A DNA stretch of 64,000 nt from CAZAZQ01 sp964489705 (GTDB taxonomy: Bacteria > Zixibacteria > MSB-5A5 > GN15 > FEB-12), in contig CAZAZQ010000009.1 of NCBI GenBank assembly GCA_964489705.1, forward strand, positions 62,001 through 126,000, given 5' to 3'. Below the pieces are notes generated by a model. That model ran no database searches and was not told the DNA's origin. It worked only from the letters and a program-made list of their open reading frames with translations. Below, piece by piece: positions 51,258 to 59,354 of the stretch. The translations under genes were made by a program, and so were the position numbers. Each line of letters starts with the position of its first letter. Position 1 is the first letter of the stretch.

Positions 51258-52220
51258 ATGAAACGAATGTTTGCATGGAGCCTGTTGGCACTGGTTCTCT
51301 GGCAAAGCCCCATACGCGGCGCCAAATATGCCGGTGATCCTTTTTCGCTGGGCTACGGGGGGCGGGCGCTGGCGTTAGGAGGAGCCGTTATTGCCGGTCC
51401 ATTTGACGCCTCGACGGGGTATTGGAATCCGGCGGGGATGAATCTTCTCCACGGTAGGCAGGTGATGTTCATGCACGCCGAGACGTTCGGCTCCCTGCTC
51501 AACCAAGACGTGTTTTCCTATATCCAGGTAAACAACCAGCCTCATTCGGTTATTCACGCCTACGGCTTTTATTTTTATTCCCTCACGGGTGGGGGAATAA
51601 AAATAACCGACACCCTCGCCAACGGTCGTCCCTACGTTGTCCGGGAGGAGTCGCATGGCGACTATCTCCTTGCCGCCGCCGTCTCGGGGGAAATTGCGCA
51701 GACCGTTGACTTCGGCATCAGCGCCAAAATAATATATCGGGATGTGGAAGTCATCAGCGGCAAAGGGCTCTCGCTCGATGCCGGTCTTTACTATCGGCCC
51801 CACCCGAAGGTTCACCTTGGACTGATGGTAACGGATATCACCACCGGCTTTATCCGCTACTCCAAGCAGTTTCCCGAGGACACCGTCAATTACGAAACCA
51901 TCTATCCCACCGTCAGACCGGGCATACGGGTGGAACATCGAGTCGGCGATTTTACCGGCAGGTTTCTTTTCTCTGCCGACATCAAGTTTGAAAACTTGAA
52001 ATACGCCGCCCAGTACTGGAGCGGGCCGATCTCGGTCGACACTCACTACGGCTGGGAAATCGGTTACAAGGAAGCGGCGTTCGGCAGAGTCGGCTTTGAT
52101 ATCGGACGGCTGACCGCCGGAGGCGGAGTCGACGTCAAACGTTTCACCGTTGACTTTGCCTATCTCCATCACAGCGAATTGAACGAAACCTACCGAGTCA
52201 GTATCGGCTATCGATTCTGA
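51258..52220 (+). CDS. PorV/PorQ-like outer-membrane protein
   Basis: 320 residues from the ATG at 51258. A signal peptide (MFAWSLLALVLWQSPIRG) is followed by the family opening YGGRALALGGAVIAGPFDASTGYWNPAGM, then HAETFGSLLNQDVFSYI and barrel strands to a terminal Phe (RVSIGYRF). In Bacteroidetes, PorV anchors type IX secretion cargo; similar proteins are multicopy in FCB genomes, so the specific role is open. The sorting-domain protein at 6915 is a possible client of such a system. The best ribosome-binding site (AAGGAG) is rather far, about 14 bases. Confidence 0.85.
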   Translation: MKRMFAWSLLALVLWQSPIRGAKYAGDPFSLGYGGRALALGGAVIAGPFDASTGYWNPAGMNLLHGRQVMFMHAETFGSLLNQDVFSYIQVNNQPHSVIHAYGFYFYSLTGGGIKITDTLANGRPYVVREESHGDYLLAAAVSGEIAQTVDFGISAKIIYRDVEVISGKGLSLDAGLYYRPHPKVHLGLMVTDITTGFIRYSKQFPEDTVNYETIYPTVRPGIRVEHRVGDFTGRFLFSADIKFENLKYAAQYWSGPISVDTHYGWEIGYKEAAFGRVGFDIGRLTAGGGVDVKRFTVDFAYLHHSELNETYRVSIGYRF

Positions 52221-52262
52221 CCGGGGAGAGCCTCATCCCGTCGATTTTTTCTCCGTGCGGCT

Positions 52263-52292
52263 TGACAGGACGGGGTGAGTGGTTAGTATGGG
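52263..52292 (+). promoter_or_regulatory. Possible promoter of the GNAT gene
   Basis: TTGACA (52263-52268), 18-bp spacer, TATGGG (52287-52292), 25 bases before the start codon. Confidence 0.4.
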
Positions 52293-52316
52293 GACTACAG
52301 TTAAGGAAAACAAACG

Positions 52317-52865
52317 ATGCCCATCAAAATTGAAGGTCGAAGAATCAATCTTCGCAGCATTACCAAAGCCGACGTGCCTTCCCTCTACGAGTATGCCCGC
52401 GATGAAGAGATAAGCCGCTACACCTTTATTCCCCACCCGTACAAAATCAAGGATGCCCTCCGTTTTGTCAGGTACGCTCAAGCGATGGCGCGAAAAAAAG
52501 AAGAGTTCCATTTCGGCATTGAGCTGAAAGGAAGCAAGCACATAATCGGCATGATCGGGGTGCAGGGGGTAAATCGCAAACACAAGCGCGGCGAGGTCGG
52601 CTACTGGGTCGGCAAGAGCTTTTGGGGGAAAGGATATGCCCGGGAAGCATTGGCGATGGTGCTCTCTTTTTGCTTTGGGGAACTTGGGATGGAGCGAGCG
52701 GTCGCGCACGTTATGCACCCGAATCGTGCTTCGTCACGCCTGCTGGAAAAAAGCGGCTTTACGTTTGAAGGGAAACTCCGACGACACTGCCTCCAGCATG
52801 GGGAATGGGTCGACATTTTATGCTACGGCATATTGAAAGAAGAATTTTCCTCCGATAAGAATTAA
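52317..52865 (+). CDS. GNAT acetyltransferase, RimJ/RimL-like
   Basis: 182 residues. INLRSITKADVPSLYEYARDEE at the start; the acetyl-CoA loop is in VGKSFWGKGYAREALAMVL (Q/R-x-x-G-x-G/A type: WGKGYA at about 103-108); HPNRASSRLLEKSGFTFEG is the RimJ/L signature. It may acetylate a protein N-terminus or a small amine. TTAAGGA lies upstream of the ATG. After it, 52866-53194 has no gene and holds the trxB promoters. Confidence 0.93.
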   Translation: MPIKIEGRRINLRSITKADVPSLYEYARDEEISRYTFIPHPYKIKDALRFVRYAQAMARKKEEFHFGIELKGSKHIIGMIGVQGVNRKHKRGEVGYWVGKSFWGKGYAREALAMVLSFCFGELGMERAVAHVMHPNRASSRLLEKSGFTFEGKLRRHCLQHGEWVDILCYGILKEEFSSDKN

Positions 52866-53057
52866 CGGGGGCATTTTCACCGGCGCTTTTGTTTTTCCCC
52901 TTCCCCTTGGAAGGAAACTGAGGTAAAAAAGCTGCTGATGCGGGTGCGTCTCGGATGCGGTCTTTTACGAAGCAGGCAAGAGGCAAAAAAGAGCATGTGA
53001 TTCACCGGTTTTTTCGTCCTGTGCAGGGGAAGTTTCCGATTTTAGCGTCTTGCCTGC

Positions 53058-53086
53058 TTGAAAGGGAGCGGGGAATGCCGTATAAT
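53058..53086 (+). promoter_or_regulatory. trxB distal promoter
   Basis: TTGAAA (53058-53063), 17-bp spacer, perfect TATAAT (53081-53086); leader of about 100 bases. Confidence 0.7.
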
Positions 53087-53104
53087 TCGATATTGATAGG
53101 AACC

Positions 53105-53133
53105 TTGGCGTCGGTGAAACGGTTGTGTATTAT
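53105..53133 (+). promoter_or_regulatory. trxB proximal promoter
   Basis: TTGGCG (53105-53110), 17-bp spacer, TATTAT (53128-53133), 47 bp downstream of and in the same direction as the distal one; leader of about 55 bases. Confidence 0.55.
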
Positions 53134-53194
53134 TTAGCCCTCAGGGCGAGAAACGGAAAATAATTGTGAGTTGACATAGAGATGGAGAACAAGA

Positions 53195-54148
53195 ATGGCT
53201 GAAGAAAAAGTATATGACATTGTTATCGTCGGCGGCGGTCCGGGAGGGTTGACGGCTGGTTTATACGGCTCCCGTGCCCAGCGGAAAACCATCGCTTTGG
53301 AAAAGTACCTGCCCGGCGGGCAGATCGCCAACACCGAAGAAGTCGAAGATTACCCCGGTTTCGAGCGCATCTCCGGGGCGGAACTGGCAAACAAGATGGC
53401 GGAGCACGCCAAGAAATTCGGATTGGAAATCGGCTCGGAAGAAGTCGTGGAAGTGTATGTCGACGGTGACGACCGCGTCGTTCGCTGTGCTTCGGGGAAT
53501 ATCTACCGTGCCAAAGCCGTGATTCTCTCCACCGGCGGCTCGCCGGTCAAGCTCAATGTGCCGGGAGAAAAGGAATATGCCGGCAAAGGAGTCTCCTATT
53601 GCGCTATCTGCGACGGGGCGTTCTTCAAAGACCAGGTGATAGCGGTCGTGGGCGGCGGCGATGCCGCAGTGGAAGAAGCGACTTACCTGACGAAATTCGG
53701 CTCGAAGGTCTACATTATCCACCGCCGGGACAAGCTCCGGGCGCAGAAAATCGTCCAGCAGCGCGCGTTCGACAACCCGAAAATCGAAATCATCTGGGAC
53801 ACGGTGGTCGAGTCGATTAACGGCAATGAAAGGCAAGTCACTGACCTGACATTGAAAAACGTGAAAACCGGCGAAAAGTCCAAGCTGGACGTCGGGGCGG
53901 TCTTTATCTTCATCGGTTTCCGTCCCAACTCGGACATCACCCGGGAAGCTCTCCGCAAGGACCAGGGCGGGTATATCATTACCAACGAACGGATGGAAAC
54001 CTCCATTCGCGGCATCTTTGCCTGCGGTGATGTGCGATCGCAATTAGTGCGCCAGATTACCAACGCCGTCGGCGACGCTACCACGGCTGCCGTGGCGGCT
54101 GAGAAGTACATCGAAGAACTCGAAGATAAGAAAGCCGCCCGAGCTTGA
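53195..54148 (+). CDS. trxB: Thioredoxin reductase
   Basis: Transfers electrons from NADPH through FAD to thioredoxin. 317 residues. FAD motif IVGGGPGGLTAGLYGSRA (11-28), redox pair Cys136/Cys139 in SYCAICDGAFF, NAD(P) motif VVGGGDAAVEEA with HRRDKLRA downstream (basic residues favour NADPH), and the closing GIFACGDVR...QITNAVGDATTAA. GGAG precedes the ATG. Thioredoxin itself is not in the window. Confidence 0.97.
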   Translation: MAEEKVYDIVIVGGGPGGLTAGLYGSRAQRKTIALEKYLPGGQIANTEEVEDYPGFERISGAELANKMAEHAKKFGLEIGSEEVVEVYVDGDDRVVRCASGNIYRAKAVILSTGGSPVKLNVPGEKEYAGKGVSYCAICDGAFFKDQVIAVVGGGDAAVEEATYLTKFGSKVYIIHRRDKLRAQKIVQQRAFDNPKIEIIWDTVVESINGNERQVTDLTLKNVKTGEKSKLDVGAVFIFIGFRPNSDITREALRKDQGGYIITNERMETSIRGIFACGDVRSQLVRQITNAVGDATTAAVAAEKYIEELEDKKAARA

Positions 54149-54337
54149 GGAAACTGAGAGAAGTGAAACAATTCGGGCTTTCCGATTGTATAACATATAG
54201 ATACAATATAGGCACTAAAAGTGGGAAAATGGGAAAAATTCTTTACCTACCGGAAATAATTTTCCTTGACAAGGTTTGACAAAAGCTCATTTTATAGAGT
54301 GCCTATAGGGTGACAAAATGCACCGCTGGAAGAGCGA

Positions 54338-54517
54338 GTGCAACAAATTGCAGATTCACTTCAAGAGATTTTCCAGAAAGGGCAAGAGGGTATTGTACCC
54401 TTTACGACAAAAAAGAGAGATATTCTCTCGTGTGCCCGAAAAAGACTGGAACTGTTGAAGAAAAGCAAGGTTTATTGGAGAGGAAGTTTTTTGGCATGTA
54501 AATTGCCTATTGTGTGA
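54338..54517 (+). CDS. Possible small protein, unrecognised
   Basis: A 59-residue reading frame from a GTG with GGAAG 5 bases upstream: VQQIADSLQEIFQKGQEGIV, then FTTKKRDILSCARKRLELLK and a hydrophobic end (SFLACKLPIV). It looks amphipathic and protein-like but has no known motif. Its 3' end overlaps the sigma-54 promoter at 54492. It could be a remnant. Upstream (54149-54337) is AT-rich, with a 10-bp inverted repeat TATAGGCACT (54207-54216)/AGTGCCTATA (54298-54307). Confidence 0.25.
   Translation: MQQIADSLQEIFQKGQEGIVPFTTKKRDILSCARKRLELLKKSKVYWRGSFLACKLPIV
54492..54506 (+). promoter_or_regulatory. Sigma-54 promoter 1
   Basis: TGGCATGTAAATTGC: the -24 GG (54493-54494) and -12 GC (54505-54506) are separated by exactly 10 bases and fit TGGCAC-N5-TTGC with one change. 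Transcription should start near 54518. Confidence 0.75.
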
Positions 54518-54623
54518 GTAGTTGATTAAATAAAGATATCCGGGAGTGGTGTTGTGCTGGTCTATCCAGCCGCTTGACGTTAGAGTCAGGTACCCCCCCT
54601 CCGCCACTCTCGGTTTTTTTTTT
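54518..54623 (+). ncRNA. Candidate sigma-54-dependent structured small RNA
   Basis: The transcript predicted from the sigma-54 site folds into a closed multi-branch shape. An outer stem CCGGGAGTGG (54540-54549)/CCACTCTCGG (54604-54613) with one G-U pair encloses hairpin GCTGG/CCAGC (54556-54570) and hairpin CTTGAC/GTCAGG, then a C-run. Ten T follow the outer stem directly, so it is also a terminator. It is cloverleaf-like, but the T-arm consensus GGTTCGA is missing, so it is not a normal tRNA. It could instead be a terminated leader of the kinase gene at 54675. No known family is recognised. Confidence 0.55.
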
Positions 54624-54674
54624 CTCTTTTTTCCCCTCTTTAGAAGCGTTCCCTCCCTGTCGATATGTTTGGTA

Positions 54675-56657
54675 ATGTCAGTGGCAACAAACATACGGCA
54701 CCTCGTTGGGAAGGCGAAACGTCTCGGATTTTTCGCTCGTTTGAGCAATATCATCATCATCCAGATGCTTTTTGTTTTTGCCGCCGTGGCGCTTCTCTTG
54801 TTTTTCCCTCAATCGCAAAATGCCGTCGATTCCGACCTGACGGAACTTCAGAGAAAAATCAAGACCTTTGCCGCTCACATCGACTCGGTGTTGACCGAAG
54901 AAAACCTCCAGAATTGGGAAGAGCTTGCCCAGAACCGTCGCGCCCGGGCATGGCTTGATTCACTGTTCCAGAGCGAAGAATCTTTTATCGAGGCGGAAAT
55001 TATCGTTCCGGCTGAAGGAAAAGGATATGCACCGCTGCTGACATTCCAAAAAGCCGCCGCTTCTTCCGAGGAACATCCCCTCGAACATGAACTGTCTCAG
55101 GTGCTCGATACCGGTATCGTCAAACTGGGACTCCAGCAGCCTTCGAGCATGTTCATCTCCTCTATTTGCTGTGCCCACCATATGATTCACTACTATCCCT
55201 TTCCCAGCCACGTCGACACTCCCGGCGTACTGGTGGCGCTCAGCGAACATAACCTGGTCATTTCTGACAGGGCTCAACTGAAATATGCTCTTTTTATTCT
55301 CTTTTTGTTCTCCACGCTGGTTTCTTTGCTCACCGTGTATCTGATTTCCAACCGGTTCAAAGAGCCGTTGAATCATCTCATCCAAGGGTTTGAAAAAACC
55401 GCCGATGGAGAGCTGTACTACCTGTTTGAAAGCAGCGGTGACGTTGAGTTGCAGAAGCTGGTGAACGCATTCAATCGGATGTCGGAAACGTTGTGGAGAA
55501 ATCATAAGCGAGTCAAAGAGTTCAACTACCGGCTGGCACACGCCAACCAAGAACTCATCGAAGCGCAAGTCTTTCTGGCGACGCTTATCGATCGTTCCCC
55601 CAGTTGCATCATTACCACCGACGCCCACGGCAAGATAATGATTTTCAACCGGATGGCGACGGAGGTCTTCGGCTATGCCAATGAGGAGATGCTCGGCCGC
55701 CACGTCGACGAGCTGTTTACCAACGCTCCCGAGGAAAAGCTTACGGAAGACACAACCGCCGGTATTGAAGTACTCTGTCAACGACGGGAAGGCACCACCT
55801 TCCCGGCGTACTTAATCGTTTCTCCCATCATCATCCAGCAGGGACATCCCTCGGCATATTTGTATATCGTTCGGGACATCTCCGAAAGTAAGAGCTATCA
55901 AGAAATGATGATCCGTATCGACCGCTATTACACCCGCGGGGAAATGGCGGGAGAGGTCGCCCACGAAATAAACAACTACTTGGCGGTGCTCTCCGGTAAT
56001 ATAGAATTGTTGCCCTTGATGTGGAAGAAGGGAGACGAAGAAAAGTTTTACAAGCGCCTTGAGGTCATGAAACAGACTGTCGACAAGATCGCCCGCTTCT
56101 CGGACGGCTTGATGAATGCCGATCCGGATGAAACCAAGTTCGAATTGACTGACCTCAACCAGCTCGTCGAGAATACCGTGGCTTTCTTGAAACCGCAGAA
56201 CAAATTCGACACCATTTCGGTAACGACGTCGTTGTCGCCGGATATGCCTCCGATGGAAGTCGATATCGGTCAGCTTCAGCAGTTGGTGGTAAACCTCCTG
56301 TATAATTCCGCCGAGGCTCTGGCAAACTACGAGGGAGAAAAGCGAATCACCGTTACCACCACTGTTGCCGGTGAAGCGCCAGCCCGGGAAGTCCGCATCA
56401 TCGTGGCGGATACCGGTCCCGGTGTGGAGCCCGACAAAGAGCCGTTACTTTTTGATAAGCGCTTTACCACCAAGCGCAAAGGGCACGGCATCGGCTTGAT
56501 TAGCTGTCGCAAAATCGTCGAAGCCCACGGAGGAACGATTACCTATCACAACGACAATGGAGCCGTTTTCACGGTCTCTCTGCCGGTCAGAAGAAAATCA
56601 TCACAGGACAATACTACGTCCGCACCCAGAGAAACGACCGCCGCCAATCCGGCATAA
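54675..56657 (+). CDS. Membrane PAS sensor histidine kinase
   Basis: 660 residues from the ATG at 54675. Helix 1 (IIIIQMLFVFAAVALLLFF), a periplasmic domain, helix 2 (YALFILFLFSTLVSLLTVYLIS) and HAMP are followed by a PAS domain (FLATLIDRSPSCIITTDAHGKIMIFNRMATEVFGY), an H-box with GEVAHEINNYLAVLSGNIELL, and a HATPase domain (NLLYNSAEAL, DTGPGVEP, GHGIGLISCRKIVEAHGG). The H-box matches the NtrB-like class whose partners are usually sigma-54 activators. No response regulator is adjacent. The start lacks a good ribosome-binding site, and the U-run at 54614 lies 52 bases before it. Confidence 0.92.
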   Translation: MSVATNIRHLVGKAKRLGFFARLSNIIIIQMLFVFAAVALLLFFPQSQNAVDSDLTELQRKIKTFAAHIDSVLTEENLQNWEELAQNRRARAWLDSLFQSEESFIEAEIIVPAEGKGYAPLLTFQKAAASSEEHPLEHELSQVLDTGIVKLGLQQPSSMFISSICCAHHMIHYYPFPSHVDTPGVLVALSEHNLVISDRAQLKYALFILFLFSTLVSLLTVYLISNRFKEPLNHLIQGFEKTADGELYYLFESSGDVELQKLVNAFNRMSETLWRNHKRVKEFNYRLAHANQELIEAQVFLATLIDRSPSCIITTDAHGKIMIFNRMATEVFGYANEEMLGRHVDELFTNAPEEKLTEDTTAGIEVLCQRREGTTFPAYLIVSPIIIQQGHPSAYLYIVRDISESKSYQEMMIRIDRYYTRGEMAGEVAHEINNYLAVLSGNIELLPLMWKKGDEEKFYKRLEVMKQTVDKIARFSDGLMNADPDETKFELTDLNQLVENTVAFLKPQNKFDTISVTTSLSPDMPPMEVDIGQLQQLVVNLLYNSAEALANYEGEKRITVTTTVAGEAPAREVRIIVADTGPGVEPDKEPLLFDKRFTTKRKGHGIGLISCRKIVEAHGGTITYHNDNGAVFTVSLPVRRKSSQDNTTSAPRETTAANPA

Positions 56658-56700
56658 CTTTTGGTTGGCGCGGCAGGGGGGAATGATGTAGCTTTATATC

Positions 56701-58749
56701 ATGCGGCATGCGCTGAGAAAAAATACGCCCGGACGCCTCGACCAACGCTTTGTGGGAGCAATTGTCATCATCGTGGCGTTGTCGGTTTTTATTCTCACTT
56801 GGGTCGGTATCAGGAAAGGACGTGCCGACAGCTTTGAGTTGTTGGTGCTTCAGGGGAAAGCTTTCACCGAGGTGCTGGCGCAAGCGGCGGAGAACGCTAT
56901 CATCTCCGAATCGTTCTACGATTATCTTGTTCATCTTCGCTATGCCGAAATCGTCGCCGACTTGTCGAAGTATGACCTGCCGGAGCTCAATGACGATATC
57001 CTCATCCAGATCGCCCAAACACACAATCTCTACGGCATCTTCGTCTTTGCCGCCGATTCGACCGTGGTGGCGGGAGGAATCATCCGAGGACCGCAAGTCT
57101 CCCTTCCCGAATTCGTCGAGGAAGAAGTCAAACAGTTGATTGCCGACCCGGAGAACAACTACGTCCTTCTCCTGGAAGAAGGCGACAACCCCGGCGAGGC
57201 GATTCATTACTATCTGGAAATCTCGAATGCCCTTGACCGGGTCGTCTTGATTATGGCGGATGCGGTCTATTACGTCAACGCCCTTGAGCAAACCCAGATC
57301 GGCTACGTTGCCCAAAAAATGGCACGGGAGCAAAGCATCGAATACATCATTTACCAGTCGACCCAAGGGATAATTTTTTCTTCCCGCGCCACCGGCAAAC
57401 TACTGGCGATCGAGTCAGACCCTTTTCTCTCGACGGCGTTGGAAGCCGACAGCATTTCACACCGAATCTGGGAATTTCAAGGACAAAAGGTGTTGGAGCT
57501 GGTGCGACCTTTTTCCTCGCGGGAGTATCCTTTCGGTTTGCTTCGGGTTGGACTCTCGCTGGACGGGTTCTACTCCATCTCCCGCGGTTTCGACCGCCAG
57601 ATGATTGCGCTTGCAGGGGTGCTGTTCGTTCTCACCGTCACGGCGTTGTTATATTTCAACAGTCGGCAAAAGAGACAAGAATTGAGCCGACAGTATACTC
57701 ATATCAAGACCATCACCGACAAGATATTCGAAAAAATGCGTACCGGTGTGGCGGTCGTGGAGAAGTCCGGCAGGATTACGCTGGCGAACGACGCCTTCAG
57801 CGAGATTTTCGGCATTACCGAAAGCGTTGTCGGCCATCGCTGGGATGAAGTCGTCGACGTTGCCGAGCTTTCGTTCTCACGAATTTCTTCGCTCCAACGA
57901 ACCACCGACGAGTTCGAGTTGACCCTCTCTACCTCAAAAGGGGTGAAAACCCTTTTGGTAGCCATATCGAAATTGGGTGACGGGGAAAGTGAGCCGGAAG
58001 GGGTCGTGTTGGTGGTCTACGATATTACCCGGTTGAAAGAGTACGAGCGGAAATCGGCGCGCAAAGAAAGATTGTCGGAACTGGGCAATTTAGCCGCCGG
58101 TGTAGCGCATGAAATCCGCAACCCGCTCAACACCATTTCCATCGCCGCTCAGCGCCTGAGCGCCGAGTTCACTCCAACCGAAGACGAGGATGAGTACCGC
58201 CGGTTCACCGAACAAATCCGAACGGAAACCAAACGGTTGAACGAAATCATTACCCGCTTTCTGGCGCTGGCGCGGGAAGAAAAGAAAAAACATACGCCCG
58301 TCAACCTGTCCCAAGTCATTACCGATACCCTTTCTTTCCTGAAGCTGGAGGCGGAGAAATTAGGGATTGCCATCAAAGCCGACATTCAACCGGAAATCTA
58401 TTACGAAGCGGACGCCGATGCCGTCAAGCAGGTCGTACTCAACCTTTTTGCCAACGCCAAAGAAGCTCTCGAGGGCCGTGCCGGTTGCGTCACGGTAAGT
58501 CTTCGCCGCCATGATGCCGAGATAGAACTGCTCTTCTCCGACAACGGTCCGGGCATTCCCCCCGAATTACGCGACAAAATCTTTACGCCGTATTTTACGA
58601 CCAAAGAGAGCGGCACCGGCTTGGGTCTTGCCACCGTCCACACCATCGTTACCGAGATGGGGGGGGAAATTCGGTTGGAAGAAAGCGAAAAAGGTGGGAC
58701 GTGTTTCGTAATAATCCTGCCTCAAAACCGACCTTTTACGAGTGCTTGA
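56701..58749 (+). CDS. Membrane PAS sensor histidine kinase, NtrB-like
   Basis: 682 residues. Helix 1 (FVGAIVIIVALSVFILTWVGI), a large periplasmic sensor region (about 40-300), helix 2 (MIALAGVLFVLTVTALLYF), a PAS domain (EKMRTGVAVVEKSGRITLANDAFSEIFGI), H-box GNLAAGVAHEIRNPLNTIS and HATPase (NLFANAKEAL, DNGPGIPPELRDKIFTPYFTTKESGTGLGLA). It ends just before the regulatory region with the second sigma-54 promoter. It follows the other kinase by 43 bases and is probably co-transcribed. Its partner regulator is not in the window. Confidence 0.94.
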   Translation: MRHALRKNTPGRLDQRFVGAIVIIVALSVFILTWVGIRKGRADSFELLVLQGKAFTEVLAQAAENAIISESFYDYLVHLRYAEIVADLSKYDLPELNDDILIQIAQTHNLYGIFVFAADSTVVAGGIIRGPQVSLPEFVEEEVKQLIADPENNYVLLLEEGDNPGEAIHYYLEISNALDRVVLIMADAVYYVNALEQTQIGYVAQKMAREQSIEYIIYQSTQGIIFSSRATGKLLAIESDPFLSTALEADSISHRIWEFQGQKVLELVRPFSSREYPFGLLRVGLSLDGFYSISRGFDRQMIALAGVLFVLTVTALLYFNSRQKRQELSRQYTHIKTITDKIFEKMRTGVAVVEKSGRITLANDAFSEIFGITESVVGHRWDEVVDVAELSFSRISSLQRTTDEFELTLSTSKGVKTLLVAISKLGDGESEPEGVVLVVYDITRLKEYERKSARKERLSELGNLAAGVAHEIRNPLNTISIAAQRLSAEFTPTEDEDEYRRFTEQIRTETKRLNEIITRFLALAREEKKKHTPVNLSQVITDTLSFLKLEAEKLGIAIKADIQPEIYYEADADAVKQVVLNLFANAKEALEGRAGCVTVSLRRHDAEIELLFSDNGPGIPPELRDKIFTPYFTTKESGTGLGLATVHTIVTEMGGEIRLEESEKGGTCFVIILPQNRPFTSA

Positions 58750-58870
58750 CCCGAACTGTCGGTAAAACCTGTCGAAAACGAACAGAGAACGAAGCCTTCT
58801 GATAATACTATCGCATTGAACCACAAAAGGATAACCGGTTCTGTCGCTAAAAAATGGATAAAGAGGGAGA

Positions 58871-59059
58871 TTTTACGAATTTGAAAATAAAATTCGTAAA
58901 AAGAACGGCTTTGTATTCGATTGTCTGGCAACAACTTAACATTGTATTCGTAAAGCTCGTCGAAAAAATTCGTAAAAACACCTTTCGAAACCGTAAAAAG
59001 GGAAATTTTGGGTAAAACGCATCGCATCGCATTCCATTGGCATTCAAGGGAATACGAAT
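58871..59059. promoter_or_regulatory. Array of ATTCGTAAA/TTTACGAAT sites upstream of a sigma-54 promoter
   Basis: Five copies of a 9-10 bp word: TTTTACGAAT (58871-58880), ATTCGTAAAA (58892-58901), ATTCGTAAA (58946-58954), ATTCGTAAAA (58968-58977) and a partial TACGAAT (59053-59059). The first two form an inverted pair with about 21 bp between centres; the next two are direct repeats 22 bp apart, two helical turns. They lie 50-240 bp before the predicted +1, where bacterial enhancer-binding proteins bind. Confidence 0.65.
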
Positions 59060-59081
59060 TTCTTGCATTCCCGCAAAAAGA

Positions 59082-59097
59082 TTGGCACACTAATTGC
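59082..59097 (+). promoter_or_regulatory. Sigma-54 promoter 2
   Basis: TTGGCACACTAATTGC matches TGGCAC-N5-TTGC exactly, with GG (59084-59085) and GC (59096-59097) 10 bases apart. Start near 59109. It shares TTGGCA...TAA/AAATTGCCTAT with promoter 1. Confidence 0.8.
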
Positions 59098-59166
59098 CTA
59101 TACATAAGGGTGAGAGCCACAAGCGAAAAGGAATTTGTATTGATGTAGCGTATGTTGTAAATACCA

Positions 59167-59221
59167 GCCGGGTTCGGAAAAATCGTCGTGGACGAGGGGG
59201 GTAAGAGTGACCGAACCCGGC
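59167..59221 (+). ncRNA. Long-stem hairpin 1 in untranslated region
   Basis: GCCGGGTTCGG (59167-59177) pairs perfectly with CCGAACCCGGC (59211-59221); the 33-base loop contains an inner TCGTC/GACGA stem. No T-run follows, so it is not a terminator. It lies 58 bases into the predicted sigma-54 transcript. Confidence 0.5.
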
Positions 59222-59243
59222 AACTTGTAATAGATGGAGAAAG

Positions 59244-59333
59244 ATGTTGAGGTTGCACGAAGCGTTTGGAATGAAAAGCGTCCCTTTCAAGGTTGAGAAA
59301 CCTAATCACGCGTTCCTTCAGAGTGAGACCTGA
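59244..59333 (+). CDS. Possible 29-residue peptide
   Basis: Small ORF starting MLRLHEAFGMKSVPFKVEK, ending FLQSET, with GGAG well placed upstream of the ATG. It is the only reading frame with a good ribosome-binding site in the sigma-54 transcript. No similarity is recognised; coding is uncertain. Confidence 0.3.
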   Translation: MLRLHEAFGMKSVPFKVEKPNHAFLQSET

Positions 59334-59354
59334 GTGAACATCTTGACTTAACTA

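Noticed and set aside
54540..54613. Cloverleaf-like fold considered as a tRNA gene
   Set aside because: No T-arm GGTTCGA-type loop, no proper position 8/9 bases, and a T-run fused to the outer stem. Treated as an unclassified RNA or terminator.
58722..59309. 195-codon minus-strand frame
   Set aside because: Covers the kinase end, the operator array and the sigma-54 promoter; its Phe/Tyr-rich sequence simply translates the TTTACGAAT words.
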